Assembly (NCBI GenBank): GCA_027487515.1 | Contig: JAIYDL010000005.1 | Coordinates: 1-64,000 of the forward strand | Source of the DNA: Pseudomonadota bacterium | GTDB lineage: Bacteria; Bdellovibrionota; Bacteriovoracia; Bacteriovoracales; Bacteriovoracaceae | Length of the DNA: 64,000 bases | Direction: 5' to 3' | Part shown: positions 48,669 to 58,030 of the stretch, one piece after another | Numbering within the stretch: position 1 is the stretch's first letter | Layout: every line of letters starts with the position of its first letter | Notes under the pieces: model-generated | Told to the model about the DNA's origin: nothing | The model's database searches: none | The model's input: only the letters and a program-made list of their open reading frames with translations | Position numbers and translations under genes: made by a program

Positions 48669-50736
48669 GCTAAGCTGGACCTCGCCCCTCGAACTTCTGA
48701 CCCAAGGCCGAAGACCCTCGCCGACGATTGAAAAACTCTCCGCGGTCGGGATCAAGACTCTCTTTGATCTCCTGTGGATCCTCCCCCTTCGGATTCAGAA
48801 AATGCCTCGACTTCTGCCCTTCCGAGAAGCGCGGCTCGAGGAGGTCTTCAAGGGGGCCGGGAAGGTCCTGCATGTGGAGGTGAGGCCTGCCTTTGGCCGC
48901 CGCGGGAAAGGGAACATCCTTCTTTACAACGCCCATGTGGTCATCAAGGACGACCAGTCTCCGGAGACTCTGAGTCTTCGCTGGTTCAATGTGTATCCGA
49001 ACCAAAAAAAGCAGATCGAGGCGCTAGACCGGATCGTCTTCCTGGGCCTCGTGCAAGAGTTCAAGGCCCAGCGCCAAGTCATCAACCCACAGCTCATCGA
49101 CCTCGCTGGTCCGACGACGGATTACCTCATCGAATACCCAACGGTGAATAAGATCGCCGGAACGTTTCTCCGGAAGGTCTTCGACCTCATTCCGGGGCGA
49201 CTCTGGGATGAGATCCCAGAAACGATTCCGGCCCTCGAGTACGATAAGACCCTGGGCCTGGGCCAGGCGTTTAAGATCATCCATGGGAAGGTCGCACCAG
49301 AGGACTTCACTCTGAAGCTGCGGGATGCGGCCGAGGAACGATTGGTCTATGAAGAGTTCCTCATCGATCAATTGAAGATCCAGGCCCGTCGCAAGTTCAT
49401 CAAGAAGAAGGCGGCGCCGGTCCTCGGCGTGGACGAGGGCCGCGTCGCGGACCTCGTCAATCATCTTCCCTTCGAACTCACCGAAGACCAGAAGAAGGTC
49501 TTCCAGGACATCGTCACTGACCTTCGCTCGGGCTCGCCGATGATGAGGATGGTCCAGGGGGATGTGGGGTGTGGGAAAACCATCGTCGCCTTCCTCGCCG
49601 CCCGGGTCGCGAACAAGGCGGGATTCCAGGTAGCACTCATGTGTCCCACGGAGACCCTCGCGACTCAGCACTACGAGTCTTTCCGTGCGCTGAACCCGGC
49701 GCTGAATCTCGAGCTCCTGTTGGGATCAACGAAGGCCAAAGAAAAAAAAGAGATCCTTAAGCGGCTGGCCAGTGGAGAGACGGAGATCGTGATCGGCACC
49801 CACGCGCTCTTCCAAGACACTGTGACCTTCGCCAAGCTTGGTCTCGCGGTCATCGATGAACAGCATAAGTTCGGGGTGGAGCAAAGGCTTCGCCTCGTGG
49901 CCAAAGGTGCCGGGACCCATAGCCTCATCATGACGGCGACGCCCATCCCGAGGACGCTGAGTCTCGCCCAGTACGGAGACCTCGACATCTCGTCGATCCG
50001 CATGATGCCGGCCGGCCGCCGCGGGATCAAGACGCGGATCACTGAACCCGTGAACTACTCCAAGTACCTCGACTTCGTGCGAAGCCGGCTCGCTCTTGGA
50101 GAGCAGGCCTACTTCGTCTTTCCGGCGATCGATGAGAGCGAAACGGCAGACCTTCAAAGCGTCAAAGAGAACGCCAAGAAGTACCAGGAGCTTTTCTCGG
50201 GATACCGGGTTGAAATGCTCCACGGACAACTCAAGGCCGAAGAAAAAGAAGCCACCGTCCGGGCGTTCCGAGACAAGAGCGTCGACGTCCTCGTCGCCAC
50301 CAGTGTCATCGAGGTGGGCATCAACGTTCCCAACGCTACGATCATGAGTATCTACAATCCGGAACGCTTCGGGCTCTCATCGCTCCATCAGCTCCGGGGC
50401 CGCGTCGGCCGCGGCGATAGGCCCGGCTTCTGCTTCCTCGTTCTCAGTAAAGACCTGCCTCCGGAGGCGCTGCAGAGGCTCCAGGTGGTGGAGCGAAACC
50501 TCGATGGGTTCGTCATCGCCGAAGAAGACCTGCGATTCCGGGGAGAGGGTGACCTCTTCGGAGTGGATCAATCGGGAACAACGTCGACCAAGAAGCTCGC
50601 GAATTTCTTGACCCATTCGGCGATCCTCGAGGCGGTCGTCCGAGACGTTGACGCCCTCCAGAAGTCGAGGCCCGAGCTTCTGGCCCCGCACCTCGAAAGG
50701 CTCGCAAAAGATCAGAAAATCCTCGATACTATCTAG
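48640..50736 (+). CDS. recG: ATP-dependent DNA helicase RecG
   Basis: This 698-residue protein reverses stalled replication forks. It has an N-terminal wedge/OB domain (about 60-190), then helicase motifs: Q-like ELTEDQKKVFQDI, Walker A QGDVGCGKT (about 306-314), DEQH (motif II), TATPIPRT (motif III), and the C-terminal QLRGRVGRGDRPGFC and RGEGDLFG. Length is typical. The start at 48640 lies inside greA; a downstream start is possible since the first residues are not conserved. Confidence 0.95.
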   Translation: MKSKKSNTAELSWTSPLELLTQGRRPSPTIEKLSAVGIKTLFDLLWILPLRIQKMPRLLPFREARLEEVFKGAGKVLHVEVRPAFGRRGKGNILLYNAHVVIKDDQSPETLSLRWFNVYPNQKKQIEALDRIVFLGLVQEFKAQRQVINPQLIDLAGPTTDYLIEYPTVNKIAGTFLRKVFDLIPGRLWDEIPETIPALEYDKTLGLGQAFKIIHGKVAPEDFTLKLRDAAEERLVYEEFLIDQLKIQARRKFIKKKAAPVLGVDEGRVADLVNHLPFELTEDQKKVFQDIVTDLRSGSPMMRMVQGDVGCGKTIVAFLAARVANKAGFQVALMCPTETLATQHYESFRALNPALNLELLLGSTKAKEKKEILKRLASGETEIVIGTHALFQDTVTFAKLGLAVIDEQHKFGVEQRLRLVAKGAGTHSLIMTATPIPRTLSLAQYGDLDISSIRMMPAGRRGIKTRITEPVNYSKYLDFVRSRLALGEQAYFVFPAIDESETADLQSVKENAKKYQELFSGYRVEMLHGQLKAEEKEATVRAFRDKSVDVLVATSVIEVGINVPNATIMSIYNPERFGLSSLHQLRGRVGRGDRPGFCFLVLSKDLPPEALQRLQVVERNLDGFVIAEEDLRFRGEGDLFGVDQSGTTSTKKLANFLTHSAILEAVVRDVDALQKSRPELLAPHLERLAKDQKILDTI

Positions 50737-50746
50737 AGAGGTAAGC

Positions 50747-51157
50747 ATGATTCAGCTGGAAGTTTTAGAGAGCCCGGACCAGAACGTCATCGCTGCGATG
50801 ACCTACCACCAGAACCAGATCTACCTCGGCGCAGACTCCGGTGACCTGAAGATCCTGGACCCGGGCCTGCTTCCGTCACACGCCATGCTCGAAGTCGTCG
50901 GTCAAGAACTGATCTTTCACCCGCAGCGAGCGGTGGAGCACTACCTCCTGAACGGGAAACGGGCCACGACGATCCGGAAACTCAAGGCTAAAGACCAAGT
51001 GACGATCGGCGGAACGGTTCTCCGGGTTCTGGCGTTCAGTGAGACCGTGCGAGAGTCCAAAAAAGAGTTCATGGAAAGACGACTCGCACAGCTCATCGAG
51101 GAGGCTTCGTCCAAGCTCGCGGTGATCGAACTCCTAACCCAACTCCAGAAGAAGTGA
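50747..51157 (+). CDS. divergent FHA-domain protein
   Basis: Starting at ATG 50747 (MIQLEVLESPDQN), this is 136 residues long. The pattern YLGADSGDLKILDPGLLPSHAMLEV ... LLNGKRATTIRKLKAKDQVTIGGTVLRVL fits a forkhead-associated fold; the SH of the SxxH motif and NG turn are kept, but the usual Arg of the GR pair is absent (YLGAD). Phosphothreonine binding is therefore uncertain. A short helical tail follows. The hydrolase gene starts 3 bases before its stop. Confidence 0.6.
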   Translation: MIQLEVLESPDQNVIAAMTYHQNQIYLGADSGDLKILDPGLLPSHAMLEVVGQELIFHPQRAVEHYLLNGKRATTIRKLKAKDQVTIGGTVLRVLAFSETVRESKKEFMERRLAQLIEEASSKLAVIELLTQLQKK

Positions 51158-52077
51158 CCATGTTCCAAAACAGCGACGCCAACTTTTTTCGCACCGAAGA
51201 CAGTGAGCAGATCTTCTACGTGAAGAACTTCACCAAAGTGGATCCGACGAAACCCGTCCTCGTGTTTAACTACGGCCTCGTCTGCTCAAACCACCACTGG
51301 AAATTTCAGACCGCGCACTTCGACCGCATCGGGTACCAGATTCTGATCCACGATTACCGAGGCCATTTCCAATCCACCGGCGGCCACGCGGTCGAGAAGC
51401 TCACGTTCCCACAAATGGCCCGGGACCTGGCGGGCCTCTGTCAGTTTCTAGGGATCCAGCGGGCCACCATGCTCGGTCACTCGATGGGAGTCAATATCTG
51501 CCTCCAGGTCGCCAAGGATGCGCCGGATCTCGTCGCCGGAATGGTGCTCATCTCCGGAACCTTCCTGAGCGTCAAGGACATCATGTTTGATACGAACCTG
51601 ATGGAGTTCGTCGCCCCGGTTTTCGCCCTCGGCCTCGAGCGGTACCCAGAAGTGGTAAAAAAAATCTGGGCCACCGGTGGCCTCAATCCGGTGATCCGTG
51701 AGCTGATCCATGTCACGGGATTTAACCGCGGTAAAGTCTCGAAGGAATTCATCGAGATCTATCTGAACCGCGTGGGCCAGCTCGGCGCCGAAGTGTTCTA
51801 CCAACTGTTCATGGAGATGACTCGCCAGAACATCATCGGAAGCATTGAGAAGATGGCCATCCCTGCTCTCGTGATTGGTGGGCACAAGGACAATGTCATC
51901 CCAAACCATCTCCAGCGGACTCTGGCGGGCCTTCTGCCGCAATCGGAGACCTACTTTCTCAAGGACGGGTCCCACGTCCCCCAGGCCGACTACCCGGACC
52001 TTATCAATGAGCGCATAGAACTTTTCTTGCAGCAAAGGATTACCCCCTGCAAAGGCACTCTCATTGAGCCTACCTAA
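51154..52077 (+). CDS. alpha/beta-fold hydrolase
   Basis: This 307-residue protein has the typical elements: oxyanion region YGLVCSNHHW, HDYRGHFQS (about 65), nucleophile elbow GHSMG (about 107-111), and late Asp and His (GGHKDNVIP, DGSHVPQ). Serine esterase or lipase-like activity is expected. The substrate is unknown. It overlaps the end of the FHA-like gene by 4 bases. No signal peptide is seen. Confidence 0.82.
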   Translation: MTMFQNSDANFFRTEDSEQIFYVKNFTKVDPTKPVLVFNYGLVCSNHHWKFQTAHFDRIGYQILIHDYRGHFQSTGGHAVEKLTFPQMARDLAGLCQFLGIQRATMLGHSMGVNICLQVAKDAPDLVAGMVLISGTFLSVKDIMFDTNLMEFVAPVFALGLERYPEVVKKIWATGGLNPVIRELIHVTGFNRGKVSKEFIEIYLNRVGQLGAEVFYQLFMEMTRQNIIGSIEKMAIPALVIGGHKDNVIPNHLQRTLAGLLPQSETYFLKDGSHVPQADYPDLINERIELFLQQRITPCKGTLIEPT

Positions 52078-52175
52078 TCATTGAATTTTACTTACATTTT
52101 AAGAACGTGCTTCATTTTATCTGACGAATAGCCGACATAGACTATCCACAATTGATTTCAGCTTTTTGAGGTCTT

Positions 52176-53603
52176 ATGCGAAACGTTTCGGCTGGTCTCC
52201 TATTCTCTTTCCTTGTCTTAGGGTTTGGCCCTCCTGCAAGCGCGATGACGAAGACTCCCTTGCCGCCGGAGTCTGTGTTTGTCTTTATGGATGATGGTCT
52301 TCTTTCAACGCGCCCGAACGAGGTTCGTTACATGGTCGATGCCAAAGCCGCAGACACGGTCATCTCATCCTTAAAGAACATCGGTAGCGACGCCTACCTA
52401 ATCCCGTCAGCAACGGATGCAGGGACGAGGCTCATTGGCCGCGCGATCAAAAATCGCGGCGGATACTTTTTTACGCAAGAACGCTGGAGTTTCGTGGATA
52501 GTGTGGTGAACGGAACGTTCGATTGCGCTAGATTTCTAAGCCGGCGCGCGCCTCTGCTCAGGCAGCTACGAACAGAGTTCCCGGGAACCTTCCGGGGTCT
52601 CCACCTCCTCGATGAACCGGTGTTCGCAGATCTTCCACTCCTGGGCGCAATGGCCCGCTGTGTCCGTGGGGATCCAACCCTCGCGGGCCTTGACCTCTAC
52701 CTAAATCTTCTACCGCTCGTGACGATCCCATCGGGATTTCATTCCAAGGATAACATCAGCTATACCTCACCAGCCGCGCTGGGAATCGACTGCGGATCCG
52801 GCGACCTCATACATCCGTCTTGGCTCCTAGGTCATCAGCAACTCTACGCTTCCTATGTGGATCAGGCGATGGCGCAGGTCAGGCCCGAATTCCTTGCCTT
52901 CGACTTCTACCCCTACGTTGCAGCTTGGGGGCAGAGCTGTGTCGGTGCCTCCCGAGTCGCCCTCACGCAGAACAGTAGATTCATCGAATCCCGAACGGGC
53001 ACAAAAACGGAGGCGGTCTTCTACCTTCAAAACTTCTGCGGCACCAGCGGCCAGGGCTTCCTTTGCACTCCCGCCGTTTGGTTAAACTGGAGTTCCGCCC
53101 TAGCGATGGCTTCAGGAGTCCGTCGCTTTGCCTATTTCGCAAGTAACGACTTCTTCGATGCGAATCAATACTTCAACGGGCTCCTGAACACGTGGAACGT
53201 CCCTACGGGCCTCTATTCGGAAGCTGATGCATGGAATAGGGCCAACGCTCGGATCCGTGGTATTCTGGCCGCTTCGAACTTCGTCAGCTTCGTCTCTCCT
53301 AAAATTGGGATTCTGAGCGGTGGCGTCGTCGGAAATCTCGACGCCCTCGGAGCCCTTGGCGGCGACCTCAGTTCCGGAGAATACGCCGGAGTTGACGGGA
53401 GTCGCTACCTTTTAGTTTCCCCGAACCAGCTGGTCGCTCCTGGGATCTGGACTCGGGTCCACCTCAACAGCTGGTTTAGTAAAATCGATCAATATAATCC
53501 AAGAACAGACTCATGGACTGACGTGCGGCCCGGCGGTACTGCGGCTAACCATCTGGCCATTTGGTTTAACCAGGAACAGCAAATTCTCATCCGATTGCGT
53601 TGA
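52176..53603 (+). CDS. secreted protein with possible glycosidase-like TIM barrel
   Basis: This 475-residue protein has a signal peptide cleaving near ASA (about 24). The mature protein has a run of alternating strands and helices with DEP in LHLLDEPVFADLP (about 147-150) and ASNDFFD later, similar in layout to GH-type TIM barrels. The final part is beta-rich. The glycosidase idea is inference. It has four to six cysteines, consistent with export. It is flanked by unrelated genes and is probably monocistronic. Confidence 0.5.
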   Translation: MRNVSAGLLFSFLVLGFGPPASAMTKTPLPPESVFVFMDDGLLSTRPNEVRYMVDAKAADTVISSLKNIGSDAYLIPSATDAGTRLIGRAIKNRGGYFFTQERWSFVDSVVNGTFDCARFLSRRAPLLRQLRTEFPGTFRGLHLLDEPVFADLPLLGAMARCVRGDPTLAGLDLYLNLLPLVTIPSGFHSKDNISYTSPAALGIDCGSGDLIHPSWLLGHQQLYASYVDQAMAQVRPEFLAFDFYPYVAAWGQSCVGASRVALTQNSRFIESRTGTKTEAVFYLQNFCGTSGQGFLCTPAVWLNWSSALAMASGVRRFAYFASNDFFDANQYFNGLLNTWNVPTGLYSEADAWNRANARIRGILAASNFVSFVSPKIGILSGGVVGNLDALGALGGDLSSGEYAGVDGSRYLLVSPNQLVAPGIWTRVHLNSWFSKIDQYNPRTDSWTDVRPGGTAANHLAIWFNQEQQILIRLR

Positions 53604-53612
53604 TCGAGGGCA

Positions 53613-53700
53613 GGGTAGAGAAGAACCACAGGAATGGACTACGAAGGGTACCGAAGTGAGCGTCGTGCCGCGGCCCGAAACCGTACCTAGTTCTCTACCC
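53613..53700. repeat. spaced inverted repeat at a convergent gene junction
   Basis: GGGTAGAGAA (53613-53622) is repeated in reverse complement as TTCTCTACCC (53691-53700), the second arm crossing the stop codon of the minus-strand gene. The 68-base loop is long for a terminator. Confidence 0.4.
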
Positions 53701-54931
53701 GAAGGCCGTTGAGCTCAATGATCGGACGGAAGATCCGCTTCATCGCGGACTTCAGCTGAGACTTCTTATACTCCACATGAGACGCCTCACCTTGCGTGTT
53801 CTTCAGGTGGCTCTCGTAGTCAGTGATCTGGACTTCAAAAGGATAGAAGAAGCGCACGTCCCGAGAAATCGCCGACGTGTCGAGGTGAAGGAGGGCCTGA
53901 GACACAGGGTTCTCCTTGTCCTTGAGGGCCTGCTTCCGGACTTCGTTAAACGATGCCATGAAGGGGTTTCGGTACTTGATGAGCTGTCGACCCGTAAAGT
54001 GAATCGCCCGGTATTCATCCAGGGTGTGGCGATTTTCCTGCAGGCCTCGGTGTGGGCCGCAGTCATCGATGAGGGCGTTCAAGCGCTGATAAAAAGTCTC
54101 CTCCGCGTACTGGTCCCGGATCGCTTCTTTGTAGAGCGAGTAGATTCGCCGGCGGAGGAGCCGCAAGTCAACGAGCGTGTTCTGGGATCGGCTCGGCTTG
54201 ATGTTGTTGATGATGATCACATGGTTGCGGTGAAGGAAGCGGATCACCCGAAGGGCGTCGAGCTTATTGTAGGTGATGATCCGAACGCCGATCCGATCGA
54301 AGAGTTCCTCGGCCACGTTCTCCTGCTTGTGGAGCAACTTGATCACGATCGAGTCTCGGGTCTTCTTCGCTTTCGTCTGGAAGTCGTAGAGGGGGATGGA
54401 GGTGCCCGTCTCGTTTTTGAGGAACAGTCGATTCTCTTCGTCCCGGTGGATGAACTTGTAGAACCGGTCGAAGATTTGCTGCTGGATGGTTGAGTAGTAG
54501 CGGTACCGGAGGTCCTTGTCCGTATGCAGAAGGGTGTGCATGACCTTGAGGACCACCCCCGCCCAAAGCTGCTCTTCGGTCTTAAGCTTGGCCGACGAAT
54601 GTCCCGTAGCCGCAAGGAAGAGTTCGGAGATGTTTGTAATCGAGAACAGGTAGTGCGGAACCTTCAGATCGAGCCCCTCGGGGTTCCCCTCCCGAAGGAA
54701 GTACCGCTTGATGAACTGGATCGCCTCTTGGCAAATCCCGAAGAGCTCCGCGCTCTCGATGGGGTCAGAGATGTCGAAGCCGTAGCCGTACAGGAAGTTA
54801 GCGACTTGATGCTTGTCATGGAGCTCGGTGAGGTAGTTGGTCGCGTCCAGTGAGGATTTACCGCTGCAGACGACGTCGAACGTTTCCCAGTTAAAAGCGT
54901 AGTCGGCAAGGTAAGGAGGTCGGTGGGCCAT
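53687..54931 (-). CDS. divergent RelA/SpoT-fold protein (TIGR04552-like)
   Basis: A 414-residue protein starting at MAHRPPYLADYAF; a TTG 15 codons upstream is possible. The central and C-terminal parts follow the (p)ppGpp-synthetase fold: basic box KAKKTRDSIVIK (187-198), FDRIGVRIITYNKLDALRVI with Asp212, DEYRAIHFTG (306-314, as in NxYxSLHT), YPFEVQITD with Glu366 (as in EVQIRT), and GEASHVEYK (381-389, as in GxAAHWxYK). The normal Asp and Glu catalytic positions are therefore kept. An N-terminal domain of about 170 residues is unique. I recall a Bdellovibrio/myxobacterial family of this kind, which I have not verified. Confidence 0.6.
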   Translation of the reverse strand: MAHRPPYLADYAFNWETFDVVCSGKSSLDATNYLTELHDKHQVANFLYGYGFDISDPIESAELFGICQEAIQFIKRYFLREGNPEGLDLKVPHYLFSITNISELFLAATGHSSAKLKTEEQLWAGVVLKVMHTLLHTDKDLRYRYYSTIQQQIFDRFYKFIHRDEENRLFLKNETGTSIPLYDFQTKAKKTRDSIVIKLLHKQENVAEELFDRIGVRIITYNKLDALRVIRFLHRNHVIIINNIKPSRSQNTLVDLRLLRRRIYSLYKEAIRDQYAEETFYQRLNALIDDCGPHRGLQENRHTLDEYRAIHFTGRQLIKYRNPFMASFNEVRKQALKDKENPVSQALLHLDTSAISRDVRFFYPFEVQITDYESHLKNTQGEASHVEYKKSQLKSAMKRIFRPIIELNGLRVEN

Positions 54932-54992
54932 ATTTTGCCAATCTCTTGTCGTACGTTTAGAGTGTGAGAAACTCAAAACTAGCGTAAATCCT

Positions 54993-55484
54993 ATGAAAGA
55001 GCAAAAAGTTGTAAGCTCCGTGCCTCGTCCGTCCCTGCCTGTGGTTCTATTTCTTTCCTGGTTTTACTCGGGGAAAGCACCGAAGGCCCCGGGGACAGTG
55101 GGAAGCCTCGCGGCACTTCCTTTGATATTCCTTCTGAACACCCTCGGAATAAATATCTATAGTTTAATCGCTCTCGTGGTCACCCTTTATGCCACAGCAG
55201 TGATCGTCACCGAGCAGGTTCAAAAAAAATACCACCTTCATGACCCTCAATGGATCGTCATCGATGAGGTCATCGGCATGCTCATCACTTGGGCCTTCGT
55301 CCAATCCGTTGCATTCCCCGATCTCTTTTTAGTCTTCGGACTCTTCCGCCTCTTCGACATCATTAAAATCTGGCCAGCCTCTTATTTTGACCGCCTTCAC
55401 CACGGCTTTGGAACCATCACGGACGACGTAGTAAGTGGGGTGTACGCAGGAATTATTGCATATTTTGTTCGGAATTATTTATAA
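54993..55484 (+). CDS. pgpA: phosphatidylglycerophosphatase A
   Basis: This 163-residue membrane enzyme dephosphorylates phosphatidylglycerophosphate in phosphatidylglycerol synthesis. The KAPGTVGS box (about 30-38), VIDEVIGM (about 89-96), DIIKIWPASYFD and GTITDDVVSGVYAG are typical. Four helices are predicted. It diverges from the RelA-like gene with 61 bases between starts. Confidence 0.93.
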   Translation: MKEQKVVSSVPRPSLPVVLFLSWFYSGKAPKAPGTVGSLAALPLIFLLNTLGINIYSLIALVVTLYATAVIVTEQVQKKYHLHDPQWIVIDEVIGMLITWAFVQSVAFPDLFLVFGLFRLFDIIKIWPASYFDRLHHGFGTITDDVVSGVYAGIIAYFVRNYL

Positions 55485-55648
55485 CGCAACTCTGCATTTG
55501 GATAAGCATTTCAATTTCTTAGACATCCGTAAATTTTCCGTAAAAATTGCATGAAAAGCGTTGTCGAAGACACGGGTGGGTGTTAGCGTTGAAACATAAA
55601 AATCACCACTCCATAGACCATTTATCATAGCGAGAGAAGGAGAACCTC

Positions 55649-56749
55649 ATGTCCCTGAATCACCCCAACACGACGGATACCGCCAACAAGAAAAAGGCAC
55701 TCGACCTGGCCCTTTCAACCATTGAAAAGCAGTTCGGTAAAGGCGCCATCATGCGTCTTGATTCCGCTGAAGCAGCGGAGAAGATTCCAGCGATCTCGAC
55801 CGGTTCACTCGGGATTGATCTCGCGTTAGGAGTCGGCGGGATTCCACAGGGCAGGATTGTAGAAATCTACGGACCAGAATCTTCGGGCAAGACAACACTC
55901 ACTCTTCACATTGCCGCGGAATGCCAGAAGACCGGTGGAACCGTGGCGTTCATCGACGCTGAGCACGCGCTCGATACGGCCTACGCTGCCAAGCTCGGTG
56001 TAGACATTCCGAACACTCTGATCTCTCAACCAGATTCAGGAGAACAGGCTCTCGAAATCGCCGACATGCTGGTGCGATCAGGTGCAGTTAATCTCTTAAT
56101 CGTTGACTCCGTAGCGGCCCTGACACCGAAGGCAGAACTCGAGGGAGACATGGGTGACTCTCACATGGGTCTGCAAGCTCGCCTGATGTCACAAGCACTC
56201 AGAAAACTTACGGGCTCCATTGCTCGTTCCAATTGCACCGTCATTTTCATCAATCAATTACGGATGAAGATTGGTGTCATGTTCGGAAACCCAGAAACAA
56301 CAACGGGTGGCAATGCTCTCAAATTCTACGCGTCGGTCCGGATGGATATCCGCCGGACAGGTGCTCTTAAGGATGGAGACGAAGTCATCGGTTCACGGAC
56401 TAAGGTCAAGATCGTAAAGAACAAAGTTGCTCCTCCTTTCCGGGAAGTCGAGTTCGATATCATGTACGGCTCAGGCATCTCGAAAGAGGGAGACCTTTTG
56501 GACGTAGCTGCTAACGAAGGTATCGTCGAAAAAGCCGGTGCTTGGTACTCGTATAATAATCAGAAAGTTGGCCAGGGCCGAGAGGCGTCGAAAGAATTCC
56601 TGCGGAATAATCCTGAAATGATGGCCGAAATTCGCCATAAGGTTCTCGTCAAGCACGGGATCACGAAGGGAGACACTTCTCATATTGACCTCTCCACAGG
56701 AGAGATCAAAGAAGAAAAAGCGGCGGCAAAGAAAGCATTAAAACAGTAA
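55649..56749 (+). CDS. recA: recombinase RecA
   Basis: This 366-residue protein is highly conserved: [20 protein letters not shown], Walker A GPESSGKT (about 75-82), the MAW motif, loop L1 ([15 protein letters not shown]), loop L2 ([25 protein letters not shown]) and an acidic tail. GAGAAGGAG precedes the ATG. In the 164-base upstream gap there is a direct repeat TCCGTAAA(A) near 55526-55543, but no obvious LexA palindrome. recX follows. Confidence 0.98.
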   Translation: MSLNHPNTTDTANKKKALDLALSTIEKQFGKGAIMRLDSAEAAEKIPAISTGSLGIDLALGVGGIPQGRIVEIYGPESSGKTTLTLHIAAECQKTGGTVAFIDAEHALDTAYAAKLGVDIPNTLISQPDSGEQALEIADMLVRSGAVNLLIVDSVAALTPKAELEGDMGDSHMGLQARLMSQALRKLTGSIARSNCTVIFINQLRMKIGVMFGNPETTTGGNALKFYASVRMDIRRTGALKDGDEVIGSRTKVKIVKNKVAPPFREVEFDIMYGSGISKEGDLLDVAANEGIVEKAGAWYSYNNQKVGQGREASKEFLRNNPEMMAEIRHKVLVKHGITKGDTSHIDLSTGEIKEEKAAAKKALKQ

Positions 56750-56760
56750 GATTTTTCTTT

Positions 56761-56790
56761 CAAGAAGGGCCTCGAAAGAGGCCCTTCTTG
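56761..56790 (+). terminator. hairpin between recA and recX
   Basis: A perfect 13-bp stem CAAGAAGGGCCTC/GAGGCCCTTCTTG with a GAAA loop, ending 20 bases before recX. The TTCTTG end gives only a weak T-run, so read-through into recX at low level is expected, as known for recA-recX in other bacteria. Confidence 0.7.
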
Positions 56791-56810
56791 TGTGCGGCCC
56801 ACTACATTTT

Positions 56811-57299
56811 ATGAACCAACGTATCTATAACTATTCGATTCACCTCCTCGCCAGGCAGGACTACTCGGAATACAAGCTCCGGCAAAAGCTTCGTTCAAAG
56901 AAAGATAATCTTCCCCACGAAGTGGACGAAGTCATCGGCGCACTCAAAGAGCGTGGGCTCCTCCGGGAAGAGAGCTACCGGAGACTGTTCATCCGTAAGT
57001 GGATGCTCAAAGGGGAATCAGAAGAGAAGATTCGACGGCGTGGCTCTCAAGAGAAGCTCGAATTCGTAGATTCGGAATTCGAGCTCTGCTCCAAAGAACT
57101 AGGTTTCTCAGATGAGGACTCGATTGAAAAACTTGTCGCAAAGAAACTACGGTCACAGGAAATCCCAAAAGATCCGGTGCTTAAATATAAGCTTCGCGAC
57201 AAGGTTTTACGGTACCTGATTTCTAAGGGCCACGGGTTCGAGGAAGCGAAGAGAACTCTCTCCAAACACTTTACCCATGGCGCCTCCGCCAACGACTAG
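56811..57299 (+). CDS. recX: RecA regulator RecX
   Basis: This 162-residue all-helical protein limits RecA filament growth. I start at ATG 56811 (MNQRIYNYSIHLLARQDYS); a GTG 21 bases upstream adds a tail without family support. The three-helix RecX repeats are visible (YSEYKLRQKLRSKKD ... VIGALKERGLLREESYRRLFI; LVAKKLRSQ ... KVLRYLISKGHGFEEAK). It overlaps the convergent nitroreductase gene by 4 bases. Confidence 0.88.
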   Translation: MNQRIYNYSIHLLARQDYSEYKLRQKLRSKKDNLPHEVDEVIGALKERGLLREESYRRLFIRKWMLKGESEEKIRRRGSQEKLEFVDSEFELCSKELGFSDEDSIEKLVAKKLRSQEIPKDPVLKYKLRDKVLRYLISKGHGFEEAKRTLSKHFTHGASAND

Positions 57300-57946
57300 C
57301 GGATAACCTTGATGACTTGATCTTTCGGGAAGCGAACCTTTTGCGCGAACTGATTTTTGTCATCCGCAGACCTGTAGCCAAGAGCAACGGCGGCAACCGT
57401 TTCGTAAGGACTTTGCTCCAAACCCAGCAAGCGGTCATAGGCCTTCGGATCAAGACCTTCCATCGCCACAGTGTCGATCTCTAGCAATGCGGCCGTCTCA
57501 AGAAGGAAGCCCATCGCGATGTAAACCTGCCGATGATTCCAGGTACGAATCGTCGTCTTCTCCATGCCATCGACGATGTTTTTTATCATCATATTCTCGT
57601 AGCCCGCGAAGGAGTCATGCGCCAAATTGCGGACCTCCATGTTCCGGCGGATAAAGCCCTTGATGTAGTCGGCAGAAACATCGCGAAGAGTGGTGAGCAC
57701 CACAAAGTGGGAGGCGTCCGTGACCTGGGATTGGTTCCAAGAAACAGCCTTAAGTTTTTGCCGGACTTCCGAGTTCTCGATCACAAGAAATTGCCAGGGT
57801 TGAAGACCGTAAGATGACGGTGCGAGCACCAATGCGTCTTCAAGCACGGCCCAGGCCTCGGGAGAGATCTTCCGAGAGGGGTCGAAAGCTTTGGTGGCGT
57901 ATCTCCAAGTCAGAGCATTTTTAACGGCCTTGAGATCAACAGACAT
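57296..57946 (-). CDS. nitroreductase-family FMN oxidoreductase
   Basis: This 216-residue protein starts with VDLKAVKNALTWRYATKAFDPSRKI, the typical FMN-binding opening, then LVLAPSSYGLQPWQFLVIEN and, near the C-terminus, EGLDPKAYDRLLGLEQSPYETVAAVALGYRSADD. It likely reduces quinones or nitroaromatics with NAD(P)H (NfsB-like). The real substrate is unknown. It has no operon partner. Its upstream leader carries GGAGAAAC. Confidence 0.9.
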   Translation of the reverse strand: MSVDLKAVKNALTWRYATKAFDPSRKISPEAWAVLEDALVLAPSSYGLQPWQFLVIENSEVRQKLKAVSWNQSQVTDASHFVVLTTLRDVSADYIKGFIRRNMEVRNLAHDSFAGYENMMIKNIVDGMEKTTIRTWNHRQVYIAMGFLLETAALLEIDTVAMEGLDPKAYDRLLGLEQSPYETVAAVALGYRSADDKNQFAQKVRFPKDQVIKVIR

Positions 57947-58030
57947 AGTTTCTCCTCATGAAATTTTTTTAGGGGATTTATAGCACGAGGTGAAGATTTG
58001 GGCACGATGGATTTTGAGGCGACGACGGCG

